From assembly GCF_010015445.1 (NCBI RefSeq), contig NC_053116.1, positions 26,940,637 to 27,004,636 of the forward strand: a stretch of DNA of 64,000 nucleotides. The letters are read 5' to 3'. Under the pieces are notes generated by a model, which was not told the origin of the DNA, made no database searches, and saw nothing but the letters and a program-made list of their open reading frames with translations. Position numbers and translations under genes: made by a program. Every line of letters starts with the position of its first letter. The stretch's first letter is position 1. The stretch is from Perca fluviatilis. Taxonomy: Eukaryota; Chordata; Actinopteri; Perciformes; Percidae. This document shows positions 41,393 to 64,000 of this stretch, piece by piece.

Positions 41393-41859
41393 AGTCATAT
41401 TATTGTATGTCAAAAAAAATTATGAAAAGTCATAGTAAACTATGTCGAAAAAAGTAATTAAAAAAAGTAATATATAGTATGTAAAAAAAAAGAACCTAGG
41501 TTCTTCAGACTCTTCAGTGACTACTGAAGGTAGTTCCCTGTTGGTTCCCTGTTGGAGCTGACTTATTCACCAAAGAATTTATGTCATAAACAGTCATTGT
41601 AGAGTATGTCAAAAAAGTGATACAAATTATAAAAAAGCCATGGTATAGCATGTCAAAAAAAGTGACAAAAAAGCCATAGTATAGTATGTCAAAAAAAGTC
41701 ATAGCATTGTATTTTGAAAAAAAGGCATGAAAAGGGACAACCCAGACTGGGACTCAAACCTGGGTCAGAGTGTGCAGTGGTTACTAGCTGGATGCTTGTT
41801 GGAGAACAGTCATAGTATAGCAAGTCGAAAATAAATGATAAAAAGTCTTAGTATAGTAT

Positions 41860-41970
41860 GTCGCCAACCAGGACTGGGACTCAAACCTGGGTTGGAGTCT
41901 GCAGTGACTAACAGCAGGTTGCCTGCTGGAGCTTTGCAAACCACTGAGCCACTGCTCCACCAAAGAATTT
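41860..41970 (-). other. tRNA-like segment within the array
   Basis: On the - strand CAGTGGCTCAGTGGTTTGC resembles box A and GGTTTGAGTCCCAG resembles box B. A shorter homologous piece (GGGACTCAAACCTGGGTC) lies at about 41749-41766. Probably a tRNA-derived repeat or tRNA pseudogene. Confidence 0.4.
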
Positions 41971-42882
41971 ATGATATAAACGGTCATATTATAGCATGTC
42001 GAAATTAAAAATGATAAAAAGTCTTAGTATAGTATGTCAACAATAGTCAAAGTCATAGTATGTCAAAAAGTGATAAAGAAGTCACAGTATAGCATGTTGA
42101 CAAAAAGTGATAAAAAGCCATGGCGTAGCATGTTAAAAAAAGTTACTAAAAAGTCATAGTATAGTATGTCGAAAAAAGTACTAAAAAGTCATGGTACAGT
42201 ATTTCAAAAAGAGTGATAAGAAAGTCATAGCATAGTACGTCAAAAAAGTGATTTAAAAGTAATCGTATAGTATATAGAAGAAGTAATAGTATAGTATGTC
42301 AAAAAGTCATAGTATAGCATGTTGAAAAAAATGACAAAAAAGTCATAGGATAGTACGTTGAAAAAAATGACAAAAAAGTTATAGTATAGTATGTTGAAAA
42401 GAGTGATGAAAAAGTCATAGTATAGTATGTCAAAAAGTGATAAAAAAAATCATCGTATAGTATGTCGGAAAAAAGTCAAATTATAGTACGTCGGGAAAAA
42501 ATCATTAAAGAATCATGTCGAAAAAAGTGATTAAAAAGTAATTTAACTATGTTGAAAAAAGTGATAAAAAGTAAAAGTATAGTATATTGGAAAAAGTCAT
42601 AGTATAGTATGTCAAAAAAATTCATTAAAAAAGTCATGTTATAGTGGCTCAGTTGGCAGTCATAAAACAGTCATACTATAGTATGTCAAAAAAAGTGATG
42701 AAAAAGTCATAGTATAATATATCAAAAAAGTCGTAGTATAGTATGTCGAAAAAAAAGTGTAAAAAAAAAGTTATAGTATAGTATGTCGACAATAGTCATA
42801 GTATGGTACTTCAAAAAGAGATTAAAAAAAGTCATAGTGGGTGCCCGGATAGCTCATTTGGTAGAGCGTGTGTGCTAAAAAA

Positions 42883-43440
42883 AGTGTATGCTAGCCTATG
42901 GCCCTATTATCACCAACACATTGACCAACTTTAAACAGGTGGAGGAGCAACTACGCTACACCAATAAGTGGCATTTGAATACCCCAATATGGCACAATGC
43001 ACACTTAATGTCTGGTAACAAACCCTTTGCTTGTAAGCAGTGGAGTGACAGAGGTATTTATACTTTAGACCAGCTATTCAATGAGAAAGGAATGTTGAGT
43101 TTTGAAGACCTGAGAGCTAGTTTTGAGGTCCCCAGGACATCTTTCTACTTTTATCTGAGCTTAAGATAAGCCCTAAAATGTTATGGAGTGCCATGGGGAA
43201 ACAGTCTTGAGGTGCACCCATCATTAAATGGTTTGTTGATTTTCCTGTGAGAGGATTAGTGTCCAAGATTTATGCTAAGCTGATGCAAGTATCCATAAGA
43301 GAACTCCCAATAGTAAAGAAATGGGAATGAGAGCTGAGCCCTGAGGGGAACGCAATTAATTGGGAGACAGTTTGGGACAACATTTTCCACTGTTCCAAAA
43401 TCACATATCACCAGTATATCCACTTCGAGTTGCATTTATA
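42883..43440 (+). mobile_element. L1-type LINE ORF2 C-terminal fragment, broken
   Basis: 42888-43169 encodes an open stretch with NTPIWHNAHLMSGNKPF, WSDRGIYTLDQLF and LSFEDLRASFEVP, the motif order of the L1 ORF2 C-terminus. Further L1-like text (KLMQVSIRELP, NWETVWDNIF) follows in the next 270 bases with stop codons and frame changes. The 5' part is absent; the fragment starts right after a truncated SINE head. Confidence 0.8.
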
Positions 43441-46191
43441 TTAGAAGTGGAAGAAGCCTGAAGTGGATTTAAAGATTGCTCCATTGACTTTCAATGTAAA
43501 ACGACAAAAGCTTAATATTTTAAAAACAATAAATGGCAGAGAAAAGTTGAATACAAGCACAAATGTCCTTAAAGAGCTGAACATTTTGAAATTTGAATGT
43601 ATTTTGTAGCTGAAAGTATGCAGGCGACCGAAAATCGTACAGAAGAATTGGATAACAATACTGTAAATGCTCCTGAATCAGCATTCTCACAATAACTGGT
43701 GGTAGGTAGTAACTGGAGATCATTCAAAGTATGTTTTTGTCTGAGAAGGATAAAGTATCCCATACTGTTGGCTAACGGTCTCAGCACTTCAGGTTTAAAT
43801 CCTTTTCTCTAAATATTTTTTTTCATTCTGTCTTATATCTGTCAAGTTTATTATTTTGTTCTTTCTTTTTCTTTACTTTTGTTCCTTCTTTACTCATATC
43901 TAAGCTATTTTTCTCTATAGAAACAATTTGCAGAGGGAGTGTTTGCGTTTTCAAGGTGGTAGGCTTACATTAACGCAAATCAAGCAGTGGTCAAAAGTCT
44001 GAGCGTGTGTGAATGAGTGACTATGGTTAGTAAATGGGAGCCCTGTCTCCTTTGTGTCAACAGGCTTTCTGACTTGCAAAGGCTAATCACTGAGGTAATT
44101 ACTGTTAATTAGGGTCATTAATCATTAGACCTGTCAATCTGTTTCCTTGCCTGGTAACTTGTGTGTGCATATTGTATAGGTGGGCAAGATTGGGGTTAAT
44201 CTTTTCTTTTTAAATACACAGTTTTGTTTCAAAGAGTAAACAAAAAACACTAAGTAAAAGAAGATTTTCATGTCTCACTTTATATAACGTTCCACCACAT
44301 CACTGTTACTAAATCAAAAACCTAAGACTAGATACAAGCATGCCAGGCAACCAAAATCAACTTATCAACAAAATTCAGCTATGGTTATGCACATACATTT
44401 TTAAATGCAGCACATATCAGATTGTTGTGTCTGGACTTGTATAGAACCAGGGTGAATTAATAACAATACATGTTTTTTACAGTAGCTACTCTGAAAACAA
44501 AATGTTTTAATTACTGTAAAGTACAATAAATTAAAAAGCATTGATTCCAACATTTCATCATAAAAGAGGCACATTACATTAGGACAGATCAGAAAGTGGA
44601 TTATGTATGTTTCAAACCATACAGCAATATCAAATTCATATACAAATAAGATAATTTAAAAAAATCAATTTTCTGTGTTTATTGATATATATATTTGTAT
44701 ATTCTTTAGGTCCAGGTTCTGTCCATACACAAAATGCCCAAAGAGTGATGTTTAAATTAGTTCATTAAGTTACTGGAAGAGTAAGTTAAATTGCTGTGTG
44801 AAGTTGTGAAACTGTACAAAGTGTGTTGAATAAAATAGTTCACTATTTGGTTTGTTTGCTTTATTTCCCCAACATGTAACACAAGAAGTCCACTGAAGGA
44901 ATATAATCCTTGTTTTTATTCAGAAAAGATGCACATACACTTTCATAGCAATAGAATCAGTGGCATGGTAGCAGTTATGTATTCTAATGGTTCATTGAAA
45001 CTGCTTAACATTTACCGTACAATGTGTTTATTGTACAAGCCAGTGATGCAATCACAGGGATACACATTCTCCTGTTTCTCATTTAAACCCAACATAAACA
45101 ATCCCGCATGTAGTGGAAGAAACGTGTTTATTCATTCAGCAAATGCAGTTGAAGCCTACAGCTTTAACTCTCAACATGCTCTCATATTATTCAATCAGTG
45201 GATGATGTATGATCACAATGTGAATTTCGGTATCTTTGTTGGATATTATCCCTTCCTATTTCTCCAATCTTTTTGCACACCATTTACTGACACTGACATG
45301 CCATAACAGTAATCCATTTTTGAAGTAAAGCTTTATTGGAGAGGTTTTATTTTGACAAAAGAATAAAATAATTTCATCATGTTATATGTGTAGATTAGAC
45401 TATTTTGGGGCATTGTGGTCATTTTCAAAATGTTATACCATGGTAGTTGACATGATGACCAAGCTATATTCAAGTTTTCAGAGGGCTTGGCTTTCCCAAA
45501 ATGATTTGGTTTTATAAAGAGCAAGCATTTTTGTTTTTGTATCCTACAGTGTGTGTTGCCCCAGCTTAATCATACTAAATCTAAACTATTTTGAAAGGTG
45601 TCATCTATAACCCAAGAACCAGAAAAGGAAAAGCTTTCAGAGCAAACCTAATTCTACTGATACATGTACTAATGATCAGATGTTTTAGAAAGCCAAAGTA
45701 AAGTGTTCTTTACTTTTATAAGGCCGTCAAAATGATAAGGCCAGAAATGATCTGAGTGCACTGCAGTACCTACCAGTTTACAAAAAGAAAAATCAAAAAC
45801 AAAGTTGTGTATTATATGTTTAGGTCAAAATGGCATCTTTATAATCTAAATTGTGTTATGAGGTCACGGAGAACTGTAGCATTTGACTGGCTCCATATAT
45901 GTCTATGTTTAACATTGTATTGAAAGGCATTGGAACGACTTGAACAAGCGTTTTCTATTCTCATTAACTGCTGCAACAAATTGAATGTAAACATGCTGGT
46001 GTATATAAATGGCATTAGTGTGTGCGTGTGTTGGAGTCTCGGTGATATCATGTTTCATACAGAGGCCACTGTGTGCCAAAGTTACATTCACCCTCTTATG
46101 ATACATTCAACTGTATATGGAAATATGTTCGCTTTACTGGGCAGGAGAGAAAGACACCTGCAACGCAACCCATTGCAACACACCCACTCAC
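43441..46191. other. Intergenic, nothing recognised
   Basis: A 125-codon frame at 44929-45306 has no recognisable domain or supporting features. A TAAT-rich block lies near 44094-44133. Confidence 0.5.
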
Positions 46192-46200
46192 GCACACACA

Positions 46201-46266
<66 letters not shown>
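46192..46266. repeat. (CA)n microsatellite
   Basis: CA repeat with one CCC interruption near 46203. Confidence 0.95.
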
Positions 46267-46299
46267 GCATAATCAGAGATGAGCCCTTTTTTTAACCTT

Positions 46300-46326
46300 T
46301 ATCTATATATAAATTGCAGGAACGTC

Positions 46327-46364
<38 letters not shown>

Positions 46365-46500
46365 GGTGTTAAGCGCATATCTCTCGAACCGTTAGTCCGA
46401 TGGATTTCAAAATTGACAGGTGTCTTTCTACGTGCACGAGTAAGTGCAGTGCCAGTTTGATGTTGTTAGGATGAGAAATGCAAAAGATATCGTCGGTAAA
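46300..46500 (+). mobile_element. Unassigned dispersed repeat containing (GT)n
   Basis: CAGGAACGTCTGTCTGTGTG, CATATCTCTCGAACCGTTAG, TCCGATGGATTTCAAA and AGAAATGCAAAAGATATCG are in an order I recognise from fish genomes, but I cannot name the family. It may extend toward 46745. Confidence 0.45.
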
Positions 46501-47051
46501 AGAAGCACACATTGGCTTTTGCCGCTCTAGCCGCTGGCCACTCCCCCTCTCACACTGCTCACTGAGTGAGCATTGAGCAGGATCAGAGACAGAGACAGAG
46601 CAGCGGAGCTTTGGCAACTAAAATGTGATATACACTTCAGGCCCACAAAAATGTGCAGAGTAGCACTACTCTGGACTGTCTTTGACTTTGAATAAACAAA
46701 CGACAATCCCCGAATTAAAGGACGTTTCAGAATCCCACACATGCAAAGCTACCAGACACTGTTTTTGAGTCACATTGTTGTCCATGTTTGGGGGTGTGTT
46801 TGGTGGGAAGCTAACCTGCACGCCACACGCAGACGCCACATGCAGAACGCTTTATAATAAATGCTTTATAAAAAAGCTATTTGCCAACACTAAATAGCAA
46901 GCAAAATCCAGACACTATATAGTATTAAATTGATGTGAGCTGTCAAATCCCCTACTTCATGTTAACCGTCAAGCCACTAAACCTGTATGGAAATGAACAC
47001 CTCTGCTGAAATGTTAAATTCGTTAACGATCATACAACACGAGACAACTCC

Positions 47052-47054
<3 letters not shown>

Positions 47055-47105
<51 letters not shown>

Positions 47106-47122
47106 ACACACACACACACACA
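47055..47122. repeat. (TC)24 followed by (AC)n
   Basis: Compound microsatellite: TC units to 47103, then an AC run to 47122. Confidence 0.95.
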
Positions 47123-47508
47123 GTCCGGTTCTGGTGGTTGATTAATGCAGATATGTGCTGATTAGCACTCATAACGGGCTGCGTGGGTAGGGCACTGCCA
47201 TAAGTCCATGATGCTAATGTCTGATTTCTCCACATTTTCATTGTGATATTTTGTGATTACATTCGGAATCTGCAACGTTCTCTGTCAGGTAAATCAATAA
47301 GTTAGTAGTAAGGTATACAGGGGAGTTGCTTATTAAGTGGTTTGGGGTCCTTCTGTAAGTAATTTTGGAGTACAATTTGGTTTTGATGAATTCTACAAGC
47401 AGCAATACCACAGGCCAAGCAATCCAAACAGGCACATTTTCAATGGGCACTGCACAAGTTTATTATTTGGGACCCCAAGGACCATTGTAGACCAATTTTA
47501 ACACTCAC

Positions 47509-47512
<4 letters not shown>

Positions 47513-47595
<83 letters not shown>
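47513..47595. repeat. (AT)n microsatellite, about 40 units
   Basis: Long self-complementary AT repeat that can extrude a hairpin. About 110 bases separate it from the next GT array. Confidence 0.97.
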
Positions 47596-47702
47596 GAAGA
47601 AAACTGAGTGCCATCAAAAACACTGGGAACTAATGGGTTGCCAGTTTGAGTAATATGGACCCAATTAAATTTTGTGTTTATGACTGGTGACCACATACTG
47701 CA

Positions 47703-47704
<2 letters not shown>

Positions 47705-47798
<94 letters not shown>
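47705..47798. repeat. (GT)46 microsatellite
   Basis: Perfect dinucleotide repeat. Confidence 0.97.
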
Positions 47799-47800
<2 letters not shown>

Positions 47801-47983
47801 GTCACTGAATACTTAAACATATGTGAATGTTTTTTCATGTGTAAAGGAATGCAAGTGGCCTCACTTATTATCTGTGCTTCCAGTGCTGACAGGCAGGTCA
47901 TGCAGGTCATGATGATATTAGTATGAAGGAAGTAGGTCTTGATGTCAAAGATGGAGACACTGATATACGGATTGAACATGGGG

Positions 47984-47988
<5 letters not shown>

Positions 47989-48016
<28 letters not shown>
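47989..48016. repeat. (GA)14 microsatellite
   Basis: Short perfect GA repeat. Confidence 0.95.
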
Positions 48017-48022
<6 letters not shown>

Positions 48023-49029
48023 CAGAGGGGCGTATTTGCATTTCGCTTTTTTCTTTTTTCTTAAACTTTTTGTTTAGTGTCTAACATTCATGTTACAGTG
48101 TTTTGTTTTTTAAACCCACCTCTGTATGACTATTTGTGCACTTTAAGAGGAGACAAAGAAACTTAATTTACCTCTGTTGTGCAGACTTACGTCATCTGTC
48201 AAATGAGCCAGTGGAAACTGTTGGCCACACCAAATGTACGAGCATTTGCATTCGACATGATTGCATCATCAGAAAAAAAGAAGACAGATTCAGTCAACAA
48301 TGAGACCTAGACATGCAAAAGCAAAAAGTATAACATGAGATAAAACAAACTACACTATACCATGTAACACAAACAAGGTGTTATGCATTACATTAAAGCA
48401 TGACAGAGTAAAAACACTTAAAAGTTATTAGTACTCATGTAGTGTGCCCAGAGATACATTTTGAGGTAATAATGCATTTTTGAATGTTTTGAACCTGCAT
48501 ACATACCACCTGATCATGTTCCAGAGATGACAGTCACTGGCCTCTGTGGTAGTCGCATAGTAACCAGCAGCTTGTTGTGGGTGTATTTGAGCTTTCTTGT
48601 TCAGCTGTAAGTAGCTTTCTGGGGTTTGATATTTTTTTTATCAAGATGAATAAACTCCATCTTTTTGAATACACTTAACATAACATTGTGGAATTGAAAA
48701 AGTTCAATGAAAAAAGTAGCCTACTTTATTGAAATTTCTTATGACCTTACATCATAGCGTGACTGCCACCATGTGGTGAGAACACAGATTACATCATTTA
48801 AAATCCAGCACTGGGACAAAGTAGATTCTAAGTTTAATCAAATTAAACTAAATTTAATTAAACAAGGATCTGTGTGAATCATCCTCTGTTATTCTGGTAA
48901 TTGTTTCCCCAGTAATTTATTCATTCATGAAATCTCATACTGGCAGAAATTAATAACAGAAATGCAGCACATCCTCAGATCATAACCATCTTTATCCTTT
49001 AAAAATGCTGCACTGTCATGATATATGAC

Positions 49030-49078
<49 letters not shown>

Positions 49079-52000
49079 ATATCATTATTAATATTTCAGT
49101 GATTCAGTAAAGCGGTTTTAAATTATTCCCCTTTCTCCCTCATATTACAGAACAGATCAGGAATTTCGATTTTTAAGTAACTGCATATTTTTATTGTGTT
49201 AATCAAAAACAATCTGACATGACAATTCACAAAGACCTCTGGGAGTATTACAGTGCACAACGTTAACTTTGGCCTTCGACCTTTCACCTACAGACCACTC
49301 TACGCACACGCCACTGTTCCTTTGCCATTATATACAGAGCTCTGCTTTCCCCCAAAACTCACACACACAAACATACAAACACACACACACACACACACGC
49401 ACAAGCCTCTCCTTGTGAGCTATCATATAGGGGTGCGTCACATGGCATGGGATACAACAGGAGTGATGATTGGAGGGCTGTGTGAACAACAAAGACTCTA
49501 ATTGGACACTGTTCAGGAGGAGTTTTTTTGTTTACCATTGGCTGTAATGTCCACAAAAATGTTGAGGATGAGTCCTTTTCAGCAGAACATGAACAATACA
49601 GATGTAAATCTACATTTATAAGAAAAATAAAAATCCACCACAACATATCAGCTTATCTTTGCACATAAATACATAGGAATAATAATAATAATAATATTCA
49701 ACATTGTGCTTTCTTTCTCTCGCTCTGTCTTGCCACCGCACCATTGTCAAACGCGTTAGCCACTAACATTGGTCATGCAATTTCAAAAGAGCACAAAACA
49801 GCTGGCTTAAGAGAGAGACTCAAGCAAATTTGACATCACTACCAATGTAAATGATTTCTCTCGACTGCAGACAGGCAGCATCTACATCTAAAACTCATTT
49901 TAAAAATATTTTTCCATGTCATTTTTTTGCAGTTAATCCTGGATGTGGGGTCAAAATGAGTGTCCCTTTTACAGGAGTCAGTCAGTTCTGTTTTAAGAGT
50001 TACTTACATCTCTATAAAGAAGGTATATAAATAAGGACAAGAATTCCATACATCTAAAACCAGTCACAGACCTAGTTTGTGCTGCCTCCTTTTATCAGGG
50101 ACTGTGAGAATGAAACACACCAAAAGCCAAATTTAGCCAATTTCAGTATACTGAAACTCTTTAAAAACAGGATACTTCCGCGAAATCTGTGGCAGCAACA
50201 CAAAGTAGATCATAAATTCATCATAAAAATCATGAATACAAAACAGAAATGCATGTTTTATCTTACATGGCCAGTTGCTGTCTTTCATGTGGATAGACTA
50301 TGATATAATAAAGTATGGTACCACAGATAGGCTTCACATCCGAGCCTTTACACACAATCAACGCTAAGGGGGCAGGCTACACACACCATGTTAGCACAGA
50401 CAATCAACAAACAAGGTTTCTGTACAGATAATACACAGAGATAGATTGGACTAAAGACAGAGAGAAAGAAGACCTTATCGTACTAATTGTCCATTAGGAA
50501 GAGATGACATCATTAAGCAGCAAAAGTCAATGATATTAATGACTGTAACACTACGTTGAAAAGTGATTCCAACAGCGTATGAAGTCAAATGGAACTTGTT
50601 TTTTTGCAGGTGAAATGCATTGTGGGTAGCACAGAACAGCTTTCTCTGCATTTTGCCGTGCTGTCTGAGGAGTCGGCAACTCGCTTATCTCATATTATTT
50701 GCATATATCTATTTATCACAAACAACATATGCAAGAACAGTGTAAAAGAGCAAGGAGTAGAATTACCGCTTAGAATACAAAAACAAAATCATAGCTTCAC
50801 TCATAAATATCATGCTAATATATATATATACTGTACTGTAGCCCAGAAACATGGGTTGTCATACTAGAGTCCACTTCCCTCTTCATCCTCATCGTACTAT
50901 TGCTTCCCACCCAAACCACCATGTTCATTAATTCTTCTTAATGTTAATGCATAAAACATTAAACACAGCCAAAAATAAAACCCAATAAATAGCTATTTTT
51001 AGTGTGAGGTTTTCGATCATGTCAAAACGCTTTTATATGCAGTTCCGATGCTTATTATAATATTTGTGTATGTTAAAGATCCCACATAACTAACACTTGT
51101 TTAGATTTAATCCTGGTCTTATTTGGAGTTGTATTTTCTTTTAGAGATTGACTTCTATGTCTGTACACTGTAAACATCTCATCTTTCTCTCACATCATGG
51201 AATGCCAGTAGTTTTTCCACCCCTTATTCTCTAGTGGTTTGGACCAGTAAAGCAATATAATCATATCTTGCGAGATACGACTACTCTCTAACCGCAGCGC
51301 TACATATGTAATGTGTGATTTATTTCACTGCAACATGTCTTAATGTGCCTACGGAAACCACTAACCACAAAAACTACTATATAATATTACCAGTTTTGCA
51401 ACATGCGGTTCTGCTCCACAAGCTGCCCCACGCTGCTGGCAGTCTCTACCTCGTCTGTGACATTATGTAATAATAATAATAACACACAACTATGTGAAAA
51501 GTGAGGTTACTGGAAATATGTGCAACGAGATCACCACCTGAAGTTGATCAATGTAACGGTTTCTGTAGGAAAAATGTTTTAACAATGTGTTTATTTGTCT
51601 GCATGCTTGTGCAATCGCACATAAAGAGTTAAATGTGTTTCCATTTAGAGATAAAAAAAAGTGCTACACAAACCATGGGTTGTTAGGTTTAAATGCATCT
51701 GAGCAGAAGGGTGCATTGAGCATGTTATGACACAGGTAGGTGACCATTACTTTCCAGTATATTCCAGTTTCTCCATTCCCTCCCATTATGCGCAGCAATT
51801 AAGCCCATCATTTTTCTACATTGTTATGAAATCTTCAGGTAAGAAAAGCCGTGAGGAAAGGTCATCCAAAACTTTGGGGCTGTTTTTGTTCTGAGTGGTG
51901 TAGTCCAGAGAGTAGGTGTTCATACTGTGAGCCACTATCCACATATAACGTGTAGCTGGCACGTAGTAGGCAAACATTAATTACCCAATGAAAGATGTGG

Positions 52001-52278
52001 TAATCCTGTGCGGTGAACCCATTTTCCATATACAGTCAATGGCAAAGGGAATGACAGTTGATATAAGTTTATCACCCACAGATAAAGGTGGGTTCAGTCC
52101 CATGTACCTGCTTGTACACTTGACTATGCTAGTGGAACAGTGTAAAGGGATCGTGCAGAATCAATTTGGACAGTAAGGCAACACATGCAGGGGCTGGCCA
52201 ATGGGACGAGGACTCAGGGATTGGGGTACCATATAGTGGGGGCATCCATAGATAAATATACACAATAGAGGAGGTGTT
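48017..52278 (-). other. Presumed sema3b 3' flank / 3' UTR, otherwise featureless
   Basis: No coding frame supported. On the - strand (downstream of sema3b) AATAAA hexamers occur at 51595-51590 and 51324-51319, candidate polyadenylation signals about 0.95 and 1.2 kb past the stop. An (ATT)n array is at 49030-49073. Confidence 0.45.
49030..49073. repeat. (ATT)14 microsatellite
   Basis: Trinucleotide repeat. Confidence 0.96.
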
Positions 52279-52284
52279 GTGTGT

Positions 52285-52372
<88 letters not shown>

Positions 52373-52433
52373 GTGTGTGTGTGTGCGTGCGTGTGTGTGT
52401 GTGTGTGTGTGTGCGTTCGTGTGTGTGCGTGTA
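52279..52433. repeat. (GT)n microsatellite just past the sema3b stop
   Basis: About 155 bases of GT with CGT interruptions, 116 bases downstream of the sema3b stop codon. In the sema3b transcript it would be a (CA)n tract in the 3' UTR. Confidence 0.95.
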
Positions 52434-52548
52434 TCTGTATGTTTGAACACCACCTCCAGGAGTTCTTGGTCTCTCAGTCTCTCATCATTCCCCTTCTTTC
52501 TCCTTGTATCAGTCATTCTTTTACCCCTCCATTTCTTTGTTTACGTTG

Positions 52549-64000
<11,452 letters not shown>

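Larger units (their letters stand above)
40850..42880. repeat. Degenerate 'GTCATAGTATAGTATGTCgAAAAAAGTgATAAAAA' array
   Basis: About 2 kb in which the words TCATAGTATAGTATGTC and AAAAAAGTGATAAAAA recur dozens of times at irregular spacing of roughly 25-60 bases, interrupted by a SINE and a tRNA-like segment. It is a degenerate satellite-like array and non-coding. Confidence 0.85.

Noticed and set aside
44929..45306. 125-codon + strand frame between the semaphorins
   Set aside because: No domain, no family resemblance, low-complexity AT-rich surroundings and no splice or promoter context. It is within chance expectation for 64 kb of AT-rich DNA.

Overview
This is vertebrate nuclear DNA, most likely from a percomorph (spiny-rayed) teleost. 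The support is intron-rich genes with GT-AG junctions, abundant long (CA)n/(GT)n arrays, and several short interspersed elements of kinds familiar from percomorph genomes: hAT-like and TTAA-flanked MITEs, and a tRNA-derived SINE with a CCCCTCTCTCTCC body. No prokaryotic, viral or CRISPR features were seen.

Two class-3 semaphorin genes lie tail to tail. On the + strand, 4897-21209 carries the 3' twelve coding exons of a sema3g orthologue. They give a 638-residue C-terminal product: most of the sema domain, the PSI domain, a furin site, an Ig domain and a basic tail. On the - strand, 63377 down to 52549 carries the 3' fourteen coding exons of a sema3b orthologue (675 residues, same architecture). 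Both genes run off the window at their 5' ends, so signal peptides, first exons and promoters are not present. Exon boundaries were placed by hand from GT/AG sites and codon phase. Both chains stay open from the first exon in the window to a stop codon, and seven exons have the same length in the two paralogues (143, 115, 70, 145, 92, 42 and 513 bases).

The 31.3 kb between the two stop codons (21210-52548) has no convincing conserved protein-coding gene. It holds the 3' flanks or UTRs of both genes and a dense set of mobile-element remnants. These are a 373-bp TTAA MITE, an antisense LINE 3' end, two large TTAA-flanked foldback elements (2.2 and 1.9 kb) with internal tandem units, an L1-type ORF2 fragment, a tRNA-derived SINE inside a degenerate 'GTCATAGTATAGTATGTC' array, and many microsatellites. 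Two inverted copies of a 480-bp hAT-like MITE are also present: one in this interval and one in a sema3g intron.

The products are predicted to be secreted guidance cues acting through neuropilin/plexin receptors on axons and endothelium. Nothing in the window looks like a wholly new system. The most interesting points are the convergent sema3g-sema3b pair, a 70-base sema3b exon boxed in by long UG repeats, a fused furin-site exon in sema3g, and the internally amplified foldback elements.
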